Assembly: GCA_013335665.1 (NCBI GenBank)
Contig: JAAXVE010000068.1
Span: forward strand, 1 to 5,127
Length of the DNA stretch: 5,127 nt
Direction of reading: 5' to 3'
Origin: Candidatus Falkowiibacteriota bacterium
GTDB lineage: Bacteria; Patescibacteriota; Patescibacteriia; Patescibacteriales; GWE2-39-37
Of the stretch, positions 1 to 4,457 are shown one piece after another; positions within the stretch are counted from its first letter, which is position 1, and every line of letters starts with the position of its first letter. The notes under the pieces were generated by a model, which worked only from the letters and a program-made list of their open reading frames with translations, had not been told where the DNA came from and made no database searches. The position numbers and the translations under genes were made by a program.

Positions 1-101
1 AAGAAAATCGTATACAAAACGGACCAGACAGGCCCGAAAAGCCATGACGGGGGCGCCCACGCTGGCTTGATTAAAGTTTGGTACCAATTGTATGTATTCA
101 T
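1..101 (-). CDS. TspO/MBR family protein (tryptophan-rich sensory protein), N-terminal part, runs off the window
   Basis: TspO/MBR proteins are five-helix membrane proteins that bind porphyrins and other hydrophobic ligands. In bacteria they are linked to tetrapyrrole and stress responses. Only the first 33 codons are visible (the 3' end lies left of position 1), but they are diagnostic: after a start at 101 come LIKPAWAPPSWLFGPVWS and VLYTIF. This is the family's N-terminal pattern of a Pro-Trp-x-Pro-Pro loop, then W-x-F-G-P-V-W, then the first transmembrane helix. The ATG (101-99) overlaps the TGA stop of the DUF1294 gene as ATGA, so translational coupling is likely. No separate Shine-Dalgarno site is seen. 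Family assignment is firm; the exact ligand and role in this organism are unknown. Confidence 0.9.
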   Translation of the reverse strand, partial: MNTYNWYQTLIKPAWAPPSWLFGPVWSVLYTIF

Positions 102-397
102 ATATTTTGCATTTGAATTAAGTAAGCATAAATCAGATAAGCCAAGGCGGCGTTCTGTAAAATAAGCAAAGGCATGCCAATAAGAAAATACCATTTGCGC
201 GTCTTGTGGCGGAAGGCGAACATGCCGGCATAGATACCAATACTGCCGAAGGCTGAGGCAAGGAAAAACATCATGCCCTCGGAAATGCGAGCTGCTCCCG
301 GGCGAGCTGATTTAATCTTGTCAGTCAGCATAATGACAAATGAGACAAGATTCACTAATAAAAAGATAGCGATAATAATTAATTGTATATTACTCAT
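98..397 (-). CDS. DUF1294 family small membrane protein
   Basis: A 99-residue integral membrane protein of unknown function. It has three predicted hydrophobic segments (about residues 5-24, 42-60 and 70-95). It carries the signature I associate with DUF1294: DK at 26-27, RISE at 37-40, a GSIG turn at 51-54, GM at 58-59, and FRHKTRKWYF at 62-71 leading into the last helix. Some members of the family are fused to a cold-shock domain; this one is not and has the usual stand-alone length. It begins 13 bases after the stop of the 193-residue gene and ends in an ATGA overlap with the TspO-like gene, so it sits in the middle of a four-gene operon. Upstream of the ATG is only a weak purine stretch. 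Stop codon is TGA. Family is confident; biochemical function is not known. Confidence 0.88.
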   Translation of the reverse strand: MSNIQLIIIAIFLLVNLVSFVIMLTDKIKSARPGAARISEGMMFFLASAFGSIGIYAGMFAFRHKTRKWYFLIGMPLLILQNAALAYLIYAYLIQMQNI

Positions 398-410
398 TAG
401 ATCTTAAGCT

Positions 411-992
411 TTAATTAAGCAATCTGTATTTAATCCCATATTCTGGGCTAAAATGCACTTCATGCGTCCCGAAGAATGCACCCCAGCCAAGCAGAGTGGC
501 CGCATCCTTCGCTCTCAGGAAATCGACTGTTACGCGTCTACCCTCTTTGGCTTTGCCAACAAAAACCTCGAGCTTAACCGGGTACGAATCAACCATGAAC
601 TTGCCTGGTCCCTCAAAACTCTTAGCCTTCTTTAACTTGCTAATATCTATGCCTAACGGTGCGGCCAGCTCACCATTGAAACAAGCCACCTGTGCCCCGC
701 TATCCGGCGTGGCCAAAACAGTGATCGCGTACTCCCCGTTTACCAGTGTTACTGGCACGAAGATGCCAGCTGCAGTCGGCTCGACAAACAAAAACATTGG
801 TGAGCGCATCTTCTCTGCCTTGGCCAAAAGGTCGACTAAGTTCTTGGCATATTGCGCCCGCGGCGTTTTGCCCGTGCTCAAATCCTCAGCCGCCGCATCA
901 AAAACCATCCATTGGTTCTGATACTTCTTAATCCAAGACATGTCAGTAAAATAATAGAAATCTGTTACGAAAGGCCGTTTTTTTGTTGCCAT
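411..992 (-). CDS. uncharacterised soluble protein, 193 residues
   Basis: I do not recognise the family. The protein has no signal peptide and no membrane segment. The N-terminus is rich in aromatic residues (FYYF at 12-15, several Trp and Tyr up to 28). An amphipathic, probably helical stretch follows at about 44-62. The rest looks like alternating beta strands (FLFVEPT at 67-73, the 77-93 region, 138-146 and 153-159). It ends with a Gly/Phe/His-rich segment, GWGAFFGTHEVHF, at 169-181. There is a single Cys (104) and no catalytic motif I can name. The ATG at 992 lies two bases after the TAA of the 95-residue membrane-protein gene, and DUF1294 follows after 13 bases. It is therefore almost certainly co-transcribed and probably coupled. 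No clear Shine-Dalgarno site is present. The reading frame is open throughout and much longer than its shadow frames. Confidence 0.8.
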   Translation of the reverse strand: MATKKRPFVTDFYYFTDMSWIKKYQNQWMVFDAAAEDLSTGKTPRAQYAKNLVDLLAKAEKMRSPMFLFVEPTAAGIFVPVTLVNGEYAITVLATPDSGAQVACFNGELAAPLGIDISKLKKAKSFEGPGKFMVDSYPVKLEVFVGKAKEGRRVTVDFLRAKDAATLLGWGAFFGTHEVHFSPEYGIKYRLLN

Positions 993-994
993 GG

Positions 995-1282
995 TTATTT
1001 TTTATATTTCTTAATCCACCAATCTTTGATTGCCGGCAGCGAACGTGTCGAAAGCAAATACCCGACAACCGGAATCAAGGCGTTCAGATAATAATTTGCC
1101 GTGCCAATCAAAAGCATTACAATAGAAGCGACAATGTAAGTAATCGCTGCAATAGCGAATATGCGGGAACCGCTTGTTTCCCACGCCTTATCCGTCTCAA
1201 CTTTGGCATTACGCTCTTTTACGAGCCGCAGCTCTTCCTCAATCTTTAAAAGCCTCTCCTCGGCATTTACAACATTTTCCAT
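995..1282 (-). CDS. small membrane protein with N-terminal coiled coil and two transmembrane helices
   Basis: A 95-residue protein with a charged helix of heptad-like pattern at about residues 6-31 (EERLLKIEEELRLVKER), the short motif DKAWETS (31-37), and two hydrophobic helices (about 41-60 and 64-80) joined by a short Asn/Tyr turn. It ends in a Trp/Lys-rich cytoplasmic end, DWWIKKYKK. This architecture (coiled coil, KAWETS-like junction, NALIPVVGYLLST-like second helix, WWIKK end) resembles a widespread family of small uncharacterised bacterial membrane proteins. This is from memory, not a search. It is the first gene of the run that continues with the 193-residue protein (2-base gap), DUF1294 and TspO. 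It probably oligomerises through the coiled coil at the inner face of the membrane; no enzymatic role is suggested. Confidence 0.82.
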   Translation of the reverse strand: MENVVNAEERLLKIEEELRLVKERNAKVETDKAWETSGSRIFAIAAITYIVASIVMLLIGTANYYLNALIPVVGYLLSTRSLPAIKDWWIKKYKK

Positions 1283-1314
1283 ATTTGATATTAAACATTA
1301 GCTCTATCAACTTA

Positions 1315-1361
1315 ATTTTACCCCATTTTCCCTACTATTTCCAGCCTGCCGAAACAGTCAA
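1315..1361 (-). promoter_or_regulatory. weak candidate promoter for the four-gene operon
   Basis: The operon starting at 1282 is cut off from the gene upstream by a terminator at 1376-1402, so it needs its own promoter in about 90 bases. Reading the minus strand, TTGACT (1361-1356) is a good -35 box, but the hexamer 17 bases on (ATAGTA, 1338-1333) is a poor -10 box. TAAAAT (1320-1315), 33 bases before the start codon, is a better -10 box and pairs with a weak TGGAAA 17 bases upstream. The region is probably the promoter, but the exact boxes are uncertain. Confidence 0.35.
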
Positions 1362-1375
1362 AACCAATCTCAAGC

Positions 1376-1402
1376 ACAAAAAAGCGCCGTAATAGCGCTT
1401 TT
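1376..1402 (-). terminator. intrinsic terminator after the 207-residue gene
   Basis: A perfect 8-bp stem, AAAAGCGC (1380-1387) against GCGCTTTT (1395-1402), encloses a 7-base loop. On the minus strand the right arm runs into TTTTTT, giving a classical rho-independent terminator 36 bases past the TAA stop of the 207-residue gene. The A/T arms are symmetrical, so it could also act on plus-strand transcripts, but no gene on that strand needs it. Confidence 0.8.
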
Positions 1403-1437
1403 GTAAAAAGTATAAAACTATTCGCTTAATGTGATGG

Positions 1438-2061
1438 TTAGCAACAGCAACCAGCATCGTCGTGATGGCGATGTTCGCATCGGCCACCACAACAATCATC
1501 GTCGCAATCGTCATCAAAACCGAAATCATACTGATCCATATACTGTGCCGGGATGCCGCCCTTGTAGCGAGCAGTCGTAATCATCTTCTTGGCCTCATCG
1601 ATCCAGGCCTTGTCGTATTCGATATCACCCTCCAACTCATCAAGCTTGCCGGTCTCGTCTTCCAGCAAATCATCAATGCAGCTGCAACCCCAATCTTCCT
1701 GCCTATCCTTATTCTTTGACATCAGGCGGTCGTGGACTTTCTTCTCGAGCGCTAACTTTTCCAATTCCAAACGCACCTGTTCAGTCTTAGCCTCCAACTT
1801 TGCTACCTCCTGCTCGCGCGTCGCGATGAGTTCACACAGGATGAAATCCTGCTCTTCTTTCGCGTTCTTCGGCTCAAAGCCTCTGGCCTCACAAGCGGTC
1901 AAAGCCCTCTCGGCCAAATCGCGCTTGGCTGGATCCTTTTCGTTCTTGATAAACTGCTTGATCTTGTTCTGCGCTTCTTTTGTTCCTAAGCCGACCAACT
2001 TATCGAGTTCGGCCTCAGTCAAAGGTTTGGTGCTTTTCGCGTTCTTGGTGTTTTTTGGCAT
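1438..2061 (-). CDS. uncharacterised coiled-coil protein with Cys/Asp/His-rich C-terminal tail
   Basis: I do not recognise this 207-residue protein. It is highly charged and almost wholly helical. Residues 1-20 are a basic, disordered-looking start and 14-80 form short helices. Residues 80-115 are a strong coiled-coil candidate (EVAKLEAKTEQVRLELEKL). A CSC motif sits at 126-128, and 130-165 are acidic helix. The last 29 residues are unusual: they hold seven Cys (186, 190, 191, 195, 205, 206, 207), three His (197, 199, 200) and many Asp, ending in GCCC. No signal peptide or membrane segment is seen, so it is likely cytoplasmic. The tail could bind zinc, copper or another soft metal, or form disulfides; this is inferred from composition only. 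It is a single-gene unit, with terminators both upstream (for the previous gene) and downstream. No Shine-Dalgarno site precedes the ATG. Confidence 0.82.
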   Translation of the reverse strand: MPKNTKNAKSTKPLTEAELDKLVGLGTKEAQNKIKQFIKNEKDPAKRDLAERALTACEARGFEPKNAKEEQDFILCELIATREQEVAKLEAKTEQVRLELEKLALEKKVHDRLMSKNKDRQEDWGCSCIDDLLEDETGKLDELEGDIEYDKAWIDEAKKMITTARYKGGIPAQYMDQYDFGFDDDCDDDCCGGRCEHRHHDDAGCCC

Positions 2062-2062
2062 T

Positions 2063-2105
2063 TGATTATTTTAAATGATTTACTTTCTTGAATGATTATT
2101 AATCA
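2063..2105. promoter_or_regulatory. AT-rich leader with a perfect 13-base palindrome and repeated TGATTATT
   Basis: TGATTA-T-TAATCA (2093-2105) is a perfect dyad about 32 bases before the start codon at 2061. Its left part, TGATTATT (2093-2100), recurs directly at 2063-2070, right next to the start codon. The position suits an operator or repressor site for the 207-residue gene. In AT-rich DNA such a palindrome can arise by chance, and no convincing -35/-10 pair is seen in 2106-2199 (best candidate TTGATT with GATAAA 17 bases on). Confidence 0.3.
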
Positions 2106-2199
2106 GTAAAGCAGAATATTGCCGATCGAACAATACCAAGACGATTATTTCTAATCTTTATCAAAAACACTGACATAAAAATCAACTGTTTTAGGCAAC

Positions 2200-2226
2200 A
2201 AAAAAAGGGCATCAGCTGCGATGCCC
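2200..2226 (-). terminator. strong intrinsic terminator after the 398-residue gene
   Basis: On the minus strand GGGCATC (2226-2220), loop GCAGCT, GATGCCC (2213-2207) form a perfect 7-bp stem followed directly by seven T (2206-2200). It begins 12 bases after the TGA stop at 2241-2239. The close spacing also confirms that UGA is a true stop here. Confidence 0.93.
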
Positions 2227-2238
2227 CTCAGAAGTGTC

Positions 2239-3435
2239 TCAAAACGCATGACTTGCACCGACAGGGACCCCTGCTTCCAGGAATTCGTCGATCAGGGCGG
2301 CGTTTACCAGGATCGGGCTGATCCGCTTGGTTTTTTTAGAACCAGGAATCCCCCTGGTTCCCCAAGGACGCCGCCAGTGGCCGCGCCGCCAGTGCACAGG
2401 CATACCCATGTGACCGTTTATCCTGACAAACTCATTGACAGCCGCCAGAAAATCATGATCACGCTGGCTAAGCTTGGTTACGCACAACACATCGCAGATC
2501 TGCGCCGCGTTATCGATGTGACGCAGGTTCTTTGTCTTGTCGTAAGGCGGTTTTTTCCAAACAAGCTTTTCTGATTCACCCTCTTCAAGCGAATCAAGAT
2601 ACAGGACCAGTCCCACGATGATGTGAATAGCGGCGTCGGTGACATCATGATAATTTGCCGGAACCTTCTCTTGCGATTCTTTGCAATAGAAGCTTATTGC
2701 CCGATCCTTGATCATGGCTCCTTCGTTTTCACTTATGGAGAAATTGAAAGATTTTATCGGCGATGTTGCCCAGCTTCCAGGCTCGACCAACCTTCTGTTG
2801 CCATAAATACGTAAAAGCTCTTTCTTTTTCTTCTTTTTGACCGCCATTCTTATACCGTTTCTCTCTGCTGCGGTAAACGCGTAATAGCCATCATAGAGGT
2901 CGGAAAAAAGCATGACAGTGGCATTACTCTCCTCAGCGCCGTCTTCGGCGATCGAATCATACCTTGCAAAAAGAAGAAAATCATACCTCTTGCCATCATA
3001 ATCGACCAAAGGCCTTTCCAACCGAATACAAAAAGACGAGAGCGGCCACTCGATATCGCTCCATTTCAATTCATCCAACGAAGTCCATTCAAGCAGGGTT
3101 TGTAGGTTATTCGGCAAGGAGTAAACCCTCCTTGACGAAGCTGTCCAAGAAAGCAAAGCAACGGGAAGATTTGCCAGATGCCCCATCGTGTTGAAGTAAT
3201 TATCCGTAATTCCGTAAAAGCGGTTGGATAAAAGATCAAAATCTGGGGTTTGTTCGTAGCATTTAAGCAGCTCTTCCCTCAACTCATCGGCATGAAGAAA
3301 AACGTCCTCCATTTCAAGATTGTCATAACCCTTAGCCCCATTGGTTTCTGCCGTAATTCTGAGAATAAAATTGATATTCTCCCACATCCCAAGTGCTTGC
3401 TCCAGACGCTGCGCCGCATTACGATTTTGTGCCAT
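2239..3435 (-). CDS. uncharacterised 398-residue protein with C-terminal HWRRGHWRR motif
   Basis: A soluble protein with no signal peptide or clear membrane helix. The N-terminal half is mixed helix with many aromatics. A lysine run (K200-K205) sits in the middle. A hydrophobic helix (IHIIVGLVLYL, 270-280) precedes the C-terminal region. That region holds VHWRRGHWRR at 347-356, then a Gly/Pro turn and KRISPILVN at 370-378. The combination of HWRRGHWR with a following short strand recalls the C-terminus of several phage and mobile-element proteins, including those labelled AcrVA2-like. I recall this from general knowledge; it is weak evidence and I do not assign an anti-CRISPR function. The start at 3435 is chosen because GGAGG lies 5 bases upstream, the only strong Shine-Dalgarno site in the window. 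With its own promoter and terminator the gene is an independent unit, consistent with later acquisition. Confidence 0.85.
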   Translation of the reverse strand: MAQNRNAAQRLEQALGMWENINFILRITAETNGAKGYDNLEMEDVFLHADELREELLKCYEQTPDFDLLSNRFYGITDNYFNTMGHLANLPVALLSWTASSRRVYSLPNNLQTLLEWTSLDELKWSDIEWPLSSFCIRLERPLVDYDGKRYDFLLFARYDSIAEDGAEESNATVMLFSDLYDGYYAFTAAERNGIRMAVKKKKKKELLRIYGNRRLVEPGSWATSPIKSFNFSISENEGAMIKDRAISFYCKESQEKVPANYHDVTDAAIHIIVGLVLYLDSLEEGESEKLVWKKPPYDKTKNLRHIDNAAQICDVLCVTKLSQRDHDFLAAVNEFVRINGHMGMPVHWRRGHWRRPWGTRGIPGSKKTKRISPILVNAALIDEFLEAGVPVGASHAF

Positions 3436-3446
3436 TTTCCCCTCCC
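3436..3446 (-). promoter_or_regulatory. strong Shine-Dalgarno site of the 398-residue gene
   Basis: The minus strand reads GGGAGGGGAAA immediately before the ATG at 3435. GGAGG (3445-3441) is followed by a 5-base spacer. No other gene in the window has a comparable site, so translation of this gene should be unusually efficient for the neighbourhood. Confidence 0.85.
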
Positions 3447-3464
3447 AGGAAACGTTATTTTTAT

Positions 3465-3478
3465 GTGTTTGAGAACAC
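3465..3478 (-). promoter_or_regulatory. short inverted repeat in the 5' leader of the 398-residue gene
   Basis: GTGTT and AACAC form a perfect 5-bp dyad around a 4-base spacer. It lies between the predicted transcription start (about 3497) and the ribosome binding site. It could be an operator half-site pair or a small leader hairpin. It is short enough to be chance. Confidence 0.3.
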
Positions 3479-3503
3479 TGATTTAAAAAAGACCAATTTT
3501 ATA

Positions 3504-3531
3504 TTTATACATAAAATCACGTTTTTGTCAA
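3504..3531 (-). promoter_or_regulatory. near-consensus sigma-70-type promoter for the 398-residue gene
   Basis: On the minus strand a perfect -35 box TTGACA (3531-3526) is followed after 16 bases by TATAAA (3509-3504), five of six bases matching TATAAT. Predicted transcription start is near 3497, giving a leader of about 60 bases before the strong Shine-Dalgarno site. It is the best promoter match in the window. Confidence 0.78.
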
Positions 3532-3551
3532 CACAAACCCTGACTCCAAAC

Positions 3552-3576
3552 AAAAAACCGACCTAGACGGTCAGTT
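3552..3576 (-). terminator. intrinsic terminator closing the metalloprotease operon
   Basis: On the minus strand AACTGACC (3576-3569), loop GTCTA, GGTCGGTT (3564-3557) form an 8-bp stem with one G-U wobble, continued by T to 3552. It lies 38 bases beyond the final TAG of the interrupted small gene, so it ends that two-gene unit and separates it from the promoter of the next gene at 3531. Confidence 0.75.
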
Positions 3577-3613
3577 ATGCCTTTCAAATTTAATAACTAA
3601 TATTAAGTAAAAT

Positions 3614-3775
3614 CTAACTAAACAACCGATAGGTGCACCAGATCACAAAAATACCGCCGGTAGCTCTCGTAAAAATCTAAGTAAAAGAATAAGTAGAAAT
3701 GCCGAACAACGTCGGCAGATAAGCGCCAAGAGTCGAACCAATGAGCATAAAAAGCATGACTATAGATTTAGTCAT
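3614..3775 (-). pseudogene. tiny two-helix membrane protein gene interrupted by an in-frame TAG
   Basis: The reading frame starts with ATG at 3775, eight bases before the end of the metalloprotease gene (ATGACTAA overlap). It encodes 32 residues, including MTKSIVMLFMLIGSTLGAY and LPTLFG, up to a TAG at 3679-3677. The same frame then continues without a shift as IFTRATGGIFVIWCTYRLFS to a second TAG at 3616-3614, making 53 codons in all. The pattern before the stop (hydrophobic helix, GSTLGAYLPTLFG) and after it (I, five residues, GG, two residues, IW, then YRL) matches both halves of a widespread uncharacterised small bacterial membrane-protein type of about 50-60 residues. I recognise this pattern from memory. 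The stop falls where members often have Ser, and TCG to TAG is a single change. The family's usual Gly before IW is Val here, which also suggests decay. It may instead be a read-through gene or a sequencing error. Confidence 0.6.
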
Positions 3776-4334
3776 ATGACTGGTTGCGGATCTTATTTGG
3801 CACGTGATTAGAAGCAGTGACTTTGACCGTAGTGATCGACAAACTGATCGAGTAATAAGCCGCAATCAGTAGCAAGACTAAGCCGGAATAATAGAACGAA
3901 TGTTCAATCGTGGTAACGTATTTAAGCCAGCCCGTGCCTTCCAGTAAATGATTCCAGTCGTGAATAGTGTTCTCTCCTCCCAAAAGCGGCAACTCCATCC
4001 GCACTGCATCTCCAGCGTAGATGGAGACATTCAGTAGATTCTGGGAAACCCAAAATAGCATGATCGTGCTTGAATAATATTGTTCGCGGTTGAAAAAATA
4101 AATGACAAACAAGAAAGGCATGAGTATTTGCAACAGGCTGCCGCCCAAAGTGTGAAGTTTGTCACCGAACGGCGTAAAGAGCGTGTGACCCGCCTCATGG
4201 ATAATCAGGTTCAAGTTATCAATAAAATGCCATTCGGTATACGAAACGGCGTAATAGCCGAAATAGCCGATTACTAAAACGGCGAAAAATAATTTCACAT
4301 AATTAACGAATAAGGTTGTGGTGGTTTTTGGCAT
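3768..4334 (-). CDS. four-helix membrane protein with HEAGH motif, M50-like zinc metalloprotease family
   Basis: A 188-residue membrane protein. Predicted helices lie at about 12-32, 67-81, 88-107 and 148-166. The HExxH zinc motif reads IIHEAGHTLF (HEAGH at 46-50), just after the first helix and preceded by hydrophobic residues as in site-2-type (M50) proteases. Later motifs are NLLNVSIYAGDA (99-110), then MELPLLGGENTIHDWNHLL (113-131). The pairing of HEAGH with ELPL-(G)G-HDWN matches an uncharacterised bacterial family I know from annotation. The canonical M50 LDG motif is missing, so Asp109, Asp126 or His125/129 may supply the third metal ligand (inference). It has no PDZ or CBS domain. A candidate promoter at 4447-4420 and a leader hairpin precede it, and a small membrane-protein gene overlaps its end by 8 bases. 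Proteolytic activity is not certain. Confidence 0.8.
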   Translation of the reverse strand: MPKTTTTLFVNYVKLFFAVLVIGYFGYYAVSYTEWHFIDNLNLIIHEAGHTLFTPFGDKLHTLGGSLLQILMPFLFVIYFFNREQYYSSTIMLFWVSQNLLNVSIYAGDAVRMELPLLGGENTIHDWNHLLEGTGWLKYVTTIEHSFYYSGLVLLLIAAYYSISLSITTVKVTASNHVPNKIRNQSYD

Positions 4335-4348
4335 CTATTCAACTCTAC

Positions 4349-4389
4349 TTCGCCCCCGCCTCGTGCCCAAGACGGGCAAGAGTAGCGAA
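4349..4389 (-). promoter_or_regulatory. hairpin in the leader of the metalloprotease-like gene
   Basis: On the minus strand CTC-T-TGCCC (4382-4374), loop GTCTT, GGGCA-C-GAG (4368-4360) form a stem of 8 pairs with one mismatch. An outer TTCGC (4389-4385) can pair with GCGAA (4353-4349). There is no T run, so it is not a terminator. It lies 15 bases before the start codon. ACTCT (4384-4380) could alternatively pair with AGAGT (4346-4342), a weak Shine-Dalgarno-like stretch, so a switch affecting translation is conceivable. This is inference from base pairing only. Confidence 0.4.
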
Positions 4390-4419
4390 AGGATAACTCA
4401 TTAAGCTTAACATCTAAAT

Positions 4420-4447
4420 ATAATATCTCCAACCCGCTAAGCGCCAA
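4420..4447 (-). promoter_or_regulatory. candidate promoter of the metalloprotease operon
   Basis: On the minus strand TTGGCG (4447-4442) is followed after 16 bases by TATTAT (4425-4420), matching the -35 and -10 boxes at four and five of six bases. It lies just past the helicase stop at 4458, giving a leader of about 78 bases. No terminator is seen between the helicase and this point, so read-through transcription is also possible. Confidence 0.5.
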
Positions 4448-4457
4448 GCCAGTCTGA

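Noticed and set aside
98..100. UGA read as glycine, as in some CPR lineages.
   Set aside because: UGA at 2241-2239 is followed within 12 bases by a strong terminator, and the UGA at 100-98 overlaps the TspO start codon. Both behave as stops.
1..165. Plus-strand frame open from the left edge to a TAA at 163-165.
   Set aside because: It lies opposite the clear TspO and DUF1294 coding sequences and shows no family features of its own.
1335..1529. A 64-residue minus-strand frame overlapping the end of the Cys-rich protein.
   Set aside because: It runs through the terminator at 1376-1402 and is a shadow of the repetitive Asp/His/Cys codons in the other frame.
1462..2065. Long plus-strand Ser-rich frames opposite the 207-residue gene.
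   Set aside because: Low-complexity Ser/Phe composition is what the complement of a Lys/Glu/Asp-rich coiled-coil gene gives, and no other evidence supports plus-strand genes here.
2239..3435. Firm assignment of the 398-residue protein as an anti-CRISPR.
   Set aside because: The only support is a short C-terminal motif shared by proteins of varied roles. There is no CRISPR locus, Aca-like regulator or phage gene in the window.
3677..3865. A 62-residue frame starting at 3865.
   Set aside because: The first 30 codons are an Arg/Ser-rich shadow of the metalloprotease gene. Only the part from the ATG at 3775 has protein-like features, so the shorter start is used.
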